Program-made: the position numbers and the translations under genes
Shown here: positions 1 through 6,082 of the stretch, one piece after another
Position numbering within the stretch: the stretch's first letter is position 1
Layout: each line of letters opens with the position of its first letter
Assembly (NCBI GenBank): GCA_938039795.1
Contig: CALHWU010000026.1
Span: forward strand, 1-8,941
DNA length: 8,941 bases
DNA from: an uncultured Muribaculaceae bacterium
GTDB taxonomy: Bacteria; Bacteroidota; Bacteroidia; Bacteroidales; Muribaculaceae
Reading direction: 5' to 3'
The notes under the pieces: generated by a model
Databases searched by the model: none
What the model saw: only the letters and a program-made list of their open reading frames with translations
What the model was told of the DNA's origin: nothing

Positions 1-335
1 TCTGTCGCATATCCCCTATGCCAGAACCTATCCGATATGCGCCATCCTATTTCCCAATTCGGCGAGAAAGGCACATTGAAACTGAACCGATGGAAACCGA
101 CATAGCCGATAAACTCACCCGTTGCTTTAATTTCGACAGCATACAGACCGAAGCCGGTCTCCTCGAATTCAGCTCTGATGCGCTCCACAAATGCATTTGA
201 TTCCTCTAACGACAATGGAGCAGGAAAATATTTCATCACATTGTCATTTCCGTTCATTTCAGCGAATATGACTTTGTCAGATTCTTTCCATGAGCGCATG
301 ATCAGTCGTTGAGTTTCAATGTATTTGATCTCCAT
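1..335 (-). CDS. GNAT-family N-acetyltransferase (RimJ/RimL type), C-terminal part cut off by the window edge
   Basis: Reading the minus strand from the ATG at 335-333 gives 111 codons with no stop before the left edge, so the gene is partial. The translation starts MEIKYIETQRLIMRSW, the usual opening of RimJ/RimL-like acetyltransferases (E-T-x-R-L-x-x-R). It continues with GFGLYAVEIKATGEFIGYVG (residues about 61-80), the central beta strands, then EIGWRISDRFWHRGYAT (95-111), which is the start of the acetyl-CoA-binding motif A (R-G-x-A/G-T) where the window ends. Members acetylate amino groups of proteins, amino acids or small molecules; the substrate cannot be told from this half. It begins 22 bases after the rlmH stop on the same strand with no TAnnTTTG box between them, so cotranscription with rlmH is likely. 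By hand count it is about 44% GC against about 60% in rlmH, which hints at separate acquisition. Confidence 0.85.
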   Translation of the reverse strand, partial: MEIKYIETQRLIMRSWKESDKVIFAEMNGNDNVMKYFPAPLSLEESNAFVERIRAEFEETGFGLYAVEIKATGEFIGYVGFHRFSFNVPFSPNWEIGWRISDRFWHRGYAT

Positions 336-357
336 ATATGAAATAGCAGGATATAAT

Positions 358-831
358 TCAGTCGTGATGATAAGGCTCGCCGCGGAGTATCGTCATGGCA
401 CGGTAGATCTGCTCAGCGAAGAACAGGCGCACCATCTCGTGGGAAAAGGTCATCCGCGATAGGGATATCTGGCCGTCGGCCCTCGTCCTTACGGCATCGG
501 AGAACCCATAGGGGCCTCCGATCACGAACACCAGACGGCGACGACCGCTGACGGCCTGACGCTCTATATAACCCGCAAACTCGCGCGAAGTCAGCTCCCG
601 GCCATGCTCGTCGAGAAGCACCACCATGTCCGACGGCTGCAGAGCCTGCAGCAGCAGTTCACCCTCCTTGTCGCGCTGTTGCTGCATGGTCAGCGACCGT
701 GTCTGGCGCAGATCGGCCACTGCCATGATCTCCACGGGCATGTAATGGGAGGCGCGGGCGATATATTCGTCTGTGGCCTTGGCTATATAGGGGGTGGTGG
801 TGCGTCCAACAGCCAAAATAGTAATTTTCAT
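358..831 (-). CDS. rlmH: 23S rRNA (pseudouridine-1915-N3)-methyltransferase RlmH
   Basis: RlmH is a small SPOUT-class methyltransferase that uses S-adenosylmethionine to methylate N3 of pseudouridine 1915 in helix 69 of 23S rRNA, acting on assembled 70S ribosomes. The 157-residue product has the family's usual length and is complete: MKITILAVGR at the N terminus, LDEHGRELTSREFA (73-86), FVIGGPYGF (102-110, the SAM-binding knot), SLSRMTF (123-129), HEMVRLFFAEQIYRA (131-145) and the hallmark C terminus PYHHD (153-157). The ATG at 831-829 is the natural start, since the protein opens exactly as the family does. A full Bacteroidota promoter lies about 47 bases upstream and interlocks with that of nadC. 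A GNAT gene follows 22 bases downstream on the same strand. Confidence 0.97.
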   Translation of the reverse strand: MKITILAVGRTTTPYIAKATDEYIARASHYMPVEIMAVADLRQTRSLTMQQQRDKEGELLLQALQPSDMVVLLDEHGRELTSREFAGYIERQAVSGRRRLVFVIGGPYGFSDAVRTRADGQISLSRMTFSHEMVRLFFAEQIYRAMTILRGEPYHHD

Positions 832-842
832 TGTGATGGAAG

Positions 843-873
843 TTGCGGAGTCGGGATAAGATTATTAATTTTG
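843..873 (+). promoter_or_regulatory. Bacteroidota-type promoter of nadC (TTG, 20-bp spacer, TAATTTTG)
   Basis: The -7 box TAATTTTG at 866-873 matches TAnnTTTG exactly, and TTG at 843-845 lies 20 bp upstream, the expected spacing for the -33 element. Transcription should start near 880. That lies beyond an in-frame GTG at 875, so the ATG at 899 is the better start of nadC, with a leader of roughly 18 bases. The element sits between and partly across the elements of the opposing rlmH promoter. This is motif matching only. Confidence 0.7.
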
Positions 874-877
874 TGTG

Positions 878-908
878 CAAAAATACATAAAAACACCAAT
901 GGAAACAA
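878..908 (-). promoter_or_regulatory. Bacteroidota-type promoter of rlmH (TTG, 20-bp spacer, TATTTTTG)
   Basis: On the minus strand, TATTTTTG (plus-strand 885 to 878) matches TAnnTTTG exactly, and TTG (908 to 906) lies 20 bp upstream. The -33 element lies inside the first codons of nadC. The predicted start is near 871, giving rlmH a leader of about 40 bases. Its -7 box is only 4 bp from the nadC -7 box at 866-873. Confidence 0.65.
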
Positions 909-1744
909 ACGACCAGCTTATCACCGAACTGATTCGTCTCGCATTTGCCGAGGATGTAGGCGACGGCGACCATACCACTCTGTCAACGATCCCTGCCGAC
1001 GCCCGCGGACGCCAGCGCCTCATAGTCAAGGAAGAGGGAATACTCGCCGGAGTGGAGATAGCACGCAAAGTATTCGAGTATTTCGATCCGGAACTGAAAA
1101 TGACCGTATATCTTGCCGACGGCGCGCACGTGAAACCCGGCGACGTGGCTTTCGAAGTGGAAGGGAGCGTCAGATCTTTGCTTCAGACCGAACGCACGAT
1201 GCTCAACATCATGCAGCGCATGAGCGGAATAGCAACCACCACGGCCCGCTATCAGGAGCGTCTGGCAGGGCTGACGACTAAGGTGCTCGACACCCGCAAG
1301 ACAACTCCCGGCATGCGTCTGCTCGAAAAAGAGGCCGTGAAGATCGGGGGCGGAGCCAACCACCGCATCGGTCTGTTTGACATGATACTCATAAAGGACA
1401 ACCATGTGGACTTCGCCGGAGGCATTCCTGAGGCCGTGCGTCGCGCCAAGGAATATTGCAAGAGCAAGGGCAAAGACCTGAAGATCGAGGTCGAAGTGCG
1501 CAACGAGGATGAGATACATCAGGCGCTTGATGCGGATGTAGACCGCATCATGCTCGATAATTTCACTCCCGAACGCACCCGCGAAGCCGTGAAGCTTATC
1601 GGAGGCCGCACCGAGATAGAATCATCCGGCGGCATCACAATCGACACTCTTCGCGCCTACGGTGAATGCGGAGTCGACTATATATCGGTCGGCGCGCTCA
1701 CCCATTCGGTGAAGGGACTCGACATGAGCTTCAAAGCTGTCTGA
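899..1744 (+). CDS. nadC: Nicotinate-nucleotide pyrophosphorylase (carboxylating), quinolinate phosphoribosyltransferase
   Basis: NadC converts quinolinate and PRPP to nicotinate mononucleotide, CO2 and pyrophosphate, the step where the de novo NAD pathway yields a pyridine nucleotide. The 281-residue product is full length for this cytosolic enzyme. Visible signatures are GDGDHTTLST (21-30), the PRPP/quinolinate-binding DTRKTTPGMR (131-140), GGGANHRIGLFD (150-161), IKDNHV (165-170), EVEV (197-200), DRIMLDN (215-221), ESSGGI (241-246) and the C-terminal SVGALTHS (263-270). An upstream in-frame GTG at 875 exists but lies against the -7 box, before the expected transcription start, so the ATG at 899 is chosen. 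The usual partners nadA and nadB are not in the window. The 3' end overlaps the convergent HAD gene by 14 bases with no terminator between them. Confidence 0.97.
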   Translation: METNDQLITELIRLAFAEDVGDGDHTTLSTIPADARGRQRLIVKEEGILAGVEIARKVFEYFDPELKMTVYLADGAHVKPGDVAFEVEGSVRSLLQTERTMLNIMQRMSGIATTTARYQERLAGLTTKVLDTRKTTPGMRLLEKEAVKIGGGANHRIGLFDMILIKDNHVDFAGGIPEAVRRAKEYCKSKGKDLKIEVEVRNEDEIHQALDADVDRIMLDNFTPERTREAVKLIGGRTEIESSGGITIDTLRAYGECGVDYISVGALTHSVKGLDMSFKAV

Positions 1745-2402
1745 AGCTGCTCATCAGCGCGGCAAGGCGCTCCAGAGGCAGCTCATCCCACGACGATATG
1801 ACGCAGTCGGCCAGCGGCTCTATCCGGTCGCGCGGATAAGTGGTGGCCATGCCTACCACTACGGCACCCGAAGCACGTCCGGCCGCAAGCCCCTGCAGAG
1901 AGTCCTCAAACACCACACATTTTTCAGGCCCCATTCCTATCGCGGCTGCCGCACGGCAGTAGCCCTCGGGATGGGGCTTGGAGTGCGTGACCATAGAGCC
2001 GTCGATTACTGTAGCAAACAATTCGCGAAGCCTCGGCATCATCCCGAAAAGGTGCTCCATCTTCACCGCGTCGCTGCTTGTCACCAAGGCCGCCGGAACT
2101 CCGGCCTCCGCAAGCGACTCAAGCATTTCCATGGCGCCAGGCAACGGACTGAACCTCATCGAGGCCTGAAAATCCATCAGGCGCCGCGTGATCTCCCGGC
2201 GGATCTCTTCGGTAGGATATACCCCGAGTATCGATTCGAGCGTACGGCCCTTGATCGCCACGGCATAATCAGGTATGCCGGTGGGAAACTCCGATTCTAT
2301 TTCATTCCAGAAGCCGGTATAGAGGGTCTCGCTGTCGATTATCACTCCGTCGAGATCGAATAGGGCTCCGAAGCCGTATTTATTGGTCGCTGTTGTCATC
2401 AT
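1731..2402 (-). CDS. HAD superfamily hydrolase, subfamily IA (sugar-phosphatase / beta-phosphoglucomutase-like)
   Basis: This is a haloacid-dehalogenase-fold phosphohydrolase, probably cytosolic and acting on a small phosphorylated metabolite. From the ATG at 2402 it is 223 residues long, normal for the subfamily. All four HAD motifs are present: motif I FDLDGVIIDSE (15-25; nucleophile D16, acid/base D18), motif II LVTSSD (106-111), motif III KPHPEGY (142-148, K142) and motif IV VVFEDS (163-168; Mg-binding E166/D167). The helical cap sits between motifs I and II (about 26-90) and holds IKGRTLESIL (50-59). D18 and the cap resemble beta-phosphoglucomutases and 2-deoxyglucose-6-phosphatases, but nothing fixes the substrate, and no sugar genes are adjacent. 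A TTG codon at 2420 would extend the frame by six residues, but it is part of the -7 box, so ATG 2402 (or the next codon, ATG 2399) is preferred. The last 14 bases overlap the 3' end of nadC. Confidence 0.9.
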   Translation of the reverse strand: MMTTATNKYGFGALFDLDGVIIDSETLYTGFWNEIESEFPTGIPDYAVAIKGRTLESILGVYPTEEIRREITRRLMDFQASMRFSPLPGAMEMLESLAEAGVPAALVTSSDAVKMEHLFGMMPRLRELFATVIDGSMVTHSKPHPEGYCRAAAAIGMGPEKCVVFEDSLQGLAAGRASGAVVVGMATTYPRDRIEPLADCVISSWDELPLERLAALMSSFRQL

Positions 2403-2417
2403 CGTCTGATTTTTTTG

Positions 2418-2425
2418 CAAAATTA
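2418..2425 (-). promoter_or_regulatory. -7 promoter box of the HAD gene (TAATTTTG)
   Basis: On the minus strand, 2425 to 2418 reads TAATTTTG, an exact TAnnTTTG match. The nearest TTG upstream (2450 to 2448) gives a 22-bp spacer, longer than the usual 19-21, so the -33 element is weak. The predicted leader before ATG 2402 is only about 9 bases. The box rules out the in-frame TTG at 2420 as the translation start. Confidence 0.6.
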
Positions 2426-2460
2426 ATATACCGCGTGCTCATAAAGCCAACAATTAAAGT

Positions 2461-2468
2461 TAATTTTG
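2461..2468 (+). promoter_or_regulatory. -7 promoter box of the MATE operon (TAATTTTG)
   Basis: TAATTTTG at 2461-2468 matches TAnnTTTG exactly and ends 20 bases before the MATE ATG. I see no TTG at the expected -33 distance (about 2437-2442), so this promoter may be weak or need an activator. It diverges from the HAD box at 2418-2425, with 35 bp between the two octamers. Confidence 0.6.
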
Positions 2469-2488
2469 CATTATAGTCTTGACCGCCT

Positions 2489-3862
2489 ATGACCACCGAA
2501 ACTTCCAAATCACCGATGACGCTCGGCACCGAATCGATCAGCCGCCTGCTGGTGCAGTATTCCGTGCCCGCCATCATAGCGAGTGTGGTCACCTCGCTCT
2601 ACAATATCATCGACAGCATTTTCATCGGACGCGGCGTAGGCGCCATGGCCATCTCGGGCCTGGCCATCACCTTCCCGCTGATGAATCTCGTCATAGCCTT
2701 CTGCACTCTCATAGCCGTGGGCGGCGCCACGATCTCATCAATTTTCATGGGCCAGAAGGATATTTTGCGTGCCACCGACGTAGTCAACAACGTGCTGCTT
2801 CTCTGCATCATCCAGTCGGTGGTATTCGGAGGGATCACACTGCTCTTTCTCGACGAGATACTCTATTTCTTCGGCGCCACGCCCGGCACCATAGGCTACG
2901 CCCGCGAATTCATGGAAGTGATTCTGCTCGGCACCCCGATAGCCTACGTATTCATAGGTCTCAACAATCTCATGCGCGCCACCGGCTATCCGCGCAAAGC
3001 CATGGTGTCGGCCCTCCTCTCGGTGGGCGTCAACGTGATAATGGCCCCGATATTCATCTTCAAGCTCGGGTGGGGCATACGCGGAGCCGCTCTCGCCACC
3101 GTCATAGGCCAGTCGGCCGCATGCATATGGGTTGTGGCCCACTTCCTCTCCCGCCGCAGCTTCATCCACTTCAATATCCGCAACCGCTGGTTCACCCCCT
3201 CGATCGCGCGCCGCATCTATGCCATCGGCATGTCGCCGTTTCTGATGAGCGTCTGCGCCTGCATCGTGGTGGTGTTCATCAACAAAGCCCTCCTCGACTA
3301 TGCGGGCGATGCCGGCGACCTATCGGTGGGAGCTTACGGCATACTCAACCGCACGACGATGTTTTTCGTCATGATCGTCTTCGGCGTAACCCAGGGCATG
3401 CAGCCGATACTCGGATTCAACTACGGCGCGGGCAACTGGGAGCGTGTGAAGCGCACTCTCCGCATAGGCATCTGGCTCGGCGTCGGCATAACCACGGCCG
3501 GATGGATCGTCACGCAGCTCTTCCCCGATGCCGTCAGCTCGCTCTTCACCACCGACCGTCAGCTGATCGAAATAGCCGGCCACGGAGCACGGATCTACTT
3601 CCTTTTCTTCCCCGTCGTAGGCTGCCAGATCGTAATACAGAACTATTTCCAGTCGGTTGGCAAGCCAAAGATCTCCATCTTCCTCTCCCTGACCCGCCAG
3701 CTCATCTTCCTCATACCGTTCCTGATCATATTGCCCCACTTCTACGGCATCGACGGCGTATGGTCGAGCATAGCCGCGAGCGACATGATAGCATTCCTCT
3801 TCGCCATCGTCACTCTCTGGTGGCAGATGAGAAAACACGATAAAGCCATACCCACGACATGA
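2489..3862 (+). CDS. MATE family multidrug/cation efflux transporter
   Basis: MATE proteins sit in the inner membrane and export cationic drugs, dyes or metabolites in exchange for Na+ or H+. The product is 457 residues, the family's normal length, with about 12 hydrophobic segments in two related halves. The first half has VPAIIAS (26-32, including the TM1 proline typical of MATE proteins), SLYNIIDSIFIGRGVG (36-51) and the loop LNNLMRATGYPRKAM (158-172). The second half has TQGMQPILGFNYGAGNWERV (301-320) and IQNYFQSVGKPKISIFLSL (383-401), both standard MATE signatures. The export substrate and coupling ion cannot be told from sequence. The TGA stop overlaps the ATG of the next gene (ATGA at 3859-3862), which implies translational coupling. 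It is the first gene of a likely four-gene transcript. Confidence 0.93.
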   Translation: MTTETSKSPMTLGTESISRLLVQYSVPAIIASVVTSLYNIIDSIFIGRGVGAMAISGLAITFPLMNLVIAFCTLIAVGGATISSIFMGQKDILRATDVVNNVLLLCIIQSVVFGGITLLFLDEILYFFGATPGTIGYAREFMEVILLGTPIAYVFIGLNNLMRATGYPRKAMVSALLSVGVNVIMAPIFIFKLGWGIRGAALATVIGQSAACIWVVAHFLSRRSFIHFNIRNRWFTPSIARRIYAIGMSPFLMSVCACIVVVFINKALLDYAGDAGDLSVGAYGILNRTTMFFVMIVFGVTQGMQPILGFNYGAGNWERVKRTLRIGIWLGVGITTAGWIVTQLFPDAVSSLFTTDRQLIEIAGHGARIYFLFFPVVGCQIVIQNYFQSVGKPKISIFLSLTRQLIFLIPFLIILPHFYGIDGVWSSIAASDMIAFLFAIVTLWWQMRKHDKAIPTT

Positions 3863-5442
3863 CTCAACAGCTTATACTTCGCGTCGACCCGCCGACGGCT
3901 GCTTCCGACCTGCGCCTGACGGCGCTTGCGAGCACCCGCCTGGGCATCGACGCCAACCGCATAAAAGGGATACGGATCATCAGGCGCTCCATCGACGCCC
4001 GTCAGCGCAACGTGATGGTCGACCTCACCCTAGCCGTGTTTATCGACGAGGAGCCATCCGAAGCGATTTTCGAGCCGGAGACCTACGAGCCGCTTCCGGC
4101 CGGAGCACCGCAGGCCGTAGTGGTAGGCGCCGGTCCGGCCGGCCTCTTCGCAGCCCTGCGGCTGATACAGCTCGGCGTCAGGCCCATTGTCGTAGAGCGC
4201 GGCAAGGATGTCGACGAGCGCCGCCGCGACATGGCCCGGCTGTCGCGCGAAGGTATCGTCGACCCCGACTCCAACTATTGTTTCGGAGAGGGAGGAGCCG
4301 GAGCCTATTCCGACGGCAAACTATATACCCGCAGCAAAAAGCGTGGCGACACCGACCGCATACTGCGCATATTCTGCCAGCATGGCGCACAGACCGACAT
4401 ACTCGTCGACGCCCACCCCCACATAGGCACCGACCGTCTGCCCGAAGTGATCAAGGCCATGCGCGAGACAATCCGGCGCTGTGGAGGCGAGGTCAGATTT
4501 TCCACCCGCGCCGAACGGCTGCTCACCGACAGCGACGGCCGTGTCACCGGAGCGGAGACCTCGTCCGGCCCCATCAACGGCCCCGTCATACTGGCCACCG
4601 GACATTCAGCGCGCGACACCTACCGCACACTGCGCGCAGCCGGCATAGGCATGGAGCCCAAAGGGATCGCCGTCGGCGTGCGTCTGGAGCATCCGCAGCA
4701 GCTCATTGACCGGCTGCGCTACCATAACCCCAATGGCCGCGGCAAATATCTGCCGGCCGCCGAATATACGATGCTGACCCGCGTGGATGGCCGAGGCGTC
4801 TACTCCTTCTGCATGTGCCCGGGCGGATTCATCATTCCGGCTTCGAGCGAGCCGGGACTGCTTGTGGTCAACGGCATGTCGCCATCCAACCGCGGCACAA
4901 GGTGGGCCAACTCAGGCATGGTTGTCGAACTGCTCCCCGACGACGTACCCACTCCCGACGGCGCCGACGACGTGCTCCGCATGATGCACTATCAGGAAGC
5001 AATCGAACGCCGGTTTTTCAATGCCGGCGACGGCTCCCAGAAAGCTCCGGCACAACGGATGACCGATTTTGTGGCCGGGCGTCCGTCGGACTCTCTTCCC
5101 TCCTCGTCGTATGCTCCCGGTCTCTATCCGGAGCGGGTTGACCTTCTTTTGCCCGAAGAGATCTCCCGGCGGCTCAGGAAAGGCTTCGAGGAGATGGGCC
5201 GCAAAAACCGCGGATTCCTCACAGCCGAAGCCACGGTGATCGGCGACGAGACCCGCACATCCTCACCTGTCAGACTTGTCCGCGATCCGTCGACCCTGCA
5301 GTCGCTCACCAGCCCGGGGCTCTTCCCCTGCGGCGAAGGGGCCGGCTATGCCGGAGGCATCGTCTCGGCCGCCATCGACGGCGAGCGTTGCGCCGAAGCC
5401 CTCGCCGCTTCCCTCCTCGCCGCCTCCCAGCAAATTATATAA
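3859..5442 (+). CDS. Uncharacterised FAD-dependent dehydrogenase (COG2509 type)
   Basis: A 527-residue flavoprotein of the family annotated as FAD-dependent dehydrogenase/oxidoreductase, whose substrate is generally unknown. It has an N-terminal domain of about 80 residues (including RRSIDARQRNVMVDL, 42-56), then a Rossmann dinucleotide-binding motif VVVGAGPAGLFAALRL (87-102) with the ribose-binding acid in VVERG (111-115). After these come the family signature FGEGGAGAYSDGKLYTR (142-158), ILATGHSARD (244-253), CMCPGGFIIPAS (318-329) and the C-terminal FAD-closing motif CGEGAGYAGGIVSAAIDG (about 491-508). No membrane segment or signal peptide is seen, so it should be cytosolic. The start codon overlaps the MATE stop by four bases, suggesting the two are made together; a functional link between efflux and this flavoprotein is inference only. 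The stop codon lies inside the first unit of the TTATATAA repeat. Confidence 0.9.
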   Translation: MTQQLILRVDPPTAASDLRLTALASTRLGIDANRIKGIRIIRRSIDARQRNVMVDLTLAVFIDEEPSEAIFEPETYEPLPAGAPQAVVVGAGPAGLFAALRLIQLGVRPIVVERGKDVDERRRDMARLSREGIVDPDSNYCFGEGGAGAYSDGKLYTRSKKRGDTDRILRIFCQHGAQTDILVDAHPHIGTDRLPEVIKAMRETIRRCGGEVRFSTRAERLLTDSDGRVTGAETSSGPINGPVILATGHSARDTYRTLRAAGIGMEPKGIAVGVRLEHPQQLIDRLRYHNPNGRGKYLPAAEYTMLTRVDGRGVYSFCMCPGGFIIPASSEPGLLVVNGMSPSNRGTRWANSGMVVELLPDDVPTPDGADDVLRMMHYQEAIERRFFNAGDGSQKAPAQRMTDFVAGRPSDSLPSSSYAPGLYPERVDLLLPEEISRRLRKGFEEMGRKNRGFLTAEATVIGDETRTSSPVRLVRDPSTLQSLTSPGLFPCGEGAGYAGGIVSAAIDGERCAEALAASLLAASQQII

Positions 5443-5480
5443 TCTTATATAACTTATATAATTTATATAAATTTACATAA
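5435..5480 (+). repeat. Array of five TTATATAA-type palindromic boxes spaced 9-10 bp
   Basis: The self-complementary octamer TTATATAA occurs at 5435-5442, 5445-5452, 5454-5461 and 5463-5470, with a one-base variant TTACATAA at 5473-5480. Start-to-start spacings are 10, 9, 9 and 10 bases, close to one helical turn. The first copy contains the stop codon of the FAD-dependent oxidoreductase gene, and the array ends 16 bases before the DUF4924 ATG. It is almost pure A/T in a GC-rich neighbourhood. It could be an operator array, a curved or easily melted promoter element, or a slippage-derived repeat. No TAnnTTTG box is present. Confidence 0.8.
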
Positions 5481-5496
5481 ACTCTCTAACTCCCCC

Positions 5497-6054
5497 ATGT
5501 TCACCGCCTCCGAAAAACGAAAACAAAACATTGCCGAATATCTGCTCTACATGTGGCAGATAGAGGATATAATACGCGCCAACGGTCTCGACATCGACCG
5601 CATCAAGGCCAACGTCATCGACCGCTACGAAGGGCTCTCCGACGAACAGCGCCGGCAGATGACCGAATGGTACGAGAGCCTTATCGACATGATGCGCCGC
5701 GAGGGTATAGCCGAGAAGGGGCACCTCCAGCTCAACCGCAACGTCATAGTGCAGCTTGTCGACCTCCATCAGGCTCTGCTGCGCGATCCACAGTTCGCTG
5801 AATACACCGCCGAATTCTACCGCACCCTCCCCTACATCGTCGAACTCCGGGCCAAGAGCGGCGACGAACGCCCCGGAGAGATCGAGGCCTGTTTCAACGC
5901 CCTCTACGGCATGCTGATGCTGCGCCTCCAGGGCAAGGAGATCTCCGAACCCACGCGCCAGGCCATAGCACAGATATCTAAATTCATTGCTATTCTGGCG
6001 CATAATTTCAAACTCGACGAAGCCGACCAGCTTTTCAAACGCGAACAATCATAA
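5497..6054 (+). CDS. DUF4924 family protein (conserved Bacteroidota hypothetical)
   Basis: A 185-residue protein I recognise as DUF4924 from its N-terminal signature KRKQNIAEYLLYMWQIEDII (8-27), which is strongly conserved in this Bacteroidota family of unknown function. The sequence is mostly amphipathic helix, with no signal peptide, no membrane segment and no obvious catalytic motif, so a cytosolic all-helical protein is likely. Conserved-looking stretches include LVDLHQALL (87-95) and IEACFNALYGMLMLRLQGKE (129-148). The ATG at 5497 starts exactly where family members start. It follows the AT-rich repeat and precedes the thioredoxin-like gene by 28 bases with no promoter box or terminator between them, so the two are probably cotranscribed. 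No function can be assigned. Confidence 0.87.
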   Translation: MFTASEKRKQNIAEYLLYMWQIEDIIRANGLDIDRIKANVIDRYEGLSDEQRRQMTEWYESLIDMMRREGIAEKGHLQLNRNVIVQLVDLHQALLRDPQFAEYTAEFYRTLPYIVELRAKSGDERPGEIEACFNALYGMLMLRLQGKEISEPTRQAIAQISKFIAILAHNFKLDEADQLFKREQS

Positions 6055-6082
6055 ATCAATAGAAACTTTAATCCATATCAAT

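Noticed and set aside
18..200. Short plus-strand reading frame of 60 codons at the left edge
   Set aside because: It is antisense to the well-supported GNAT gene and its translation resembles no family.
875..898. GTG at 875 as the nadC start, adding eight residues
   Set aside because: It lies directly against the -7 box and before the expected transcription start; the ATG at 899 fits the family N terminus.
2479..3843. 454-codon plus-strand frame covering nearly all of the MATE gene
   Set aside because: The translation is rich in Arg, His, Pro and Ser with no hydrophobic segments, as expected for an alternate frame of a GC-rich gene. The MATE frame carries clear family motifs.
5473..6048. 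191-codon minus-strand frame opposite DUF4924
   Set aside because: It mirrors the DUF4924 coding strand almost end to end, and its translation shows no recognisable motif.
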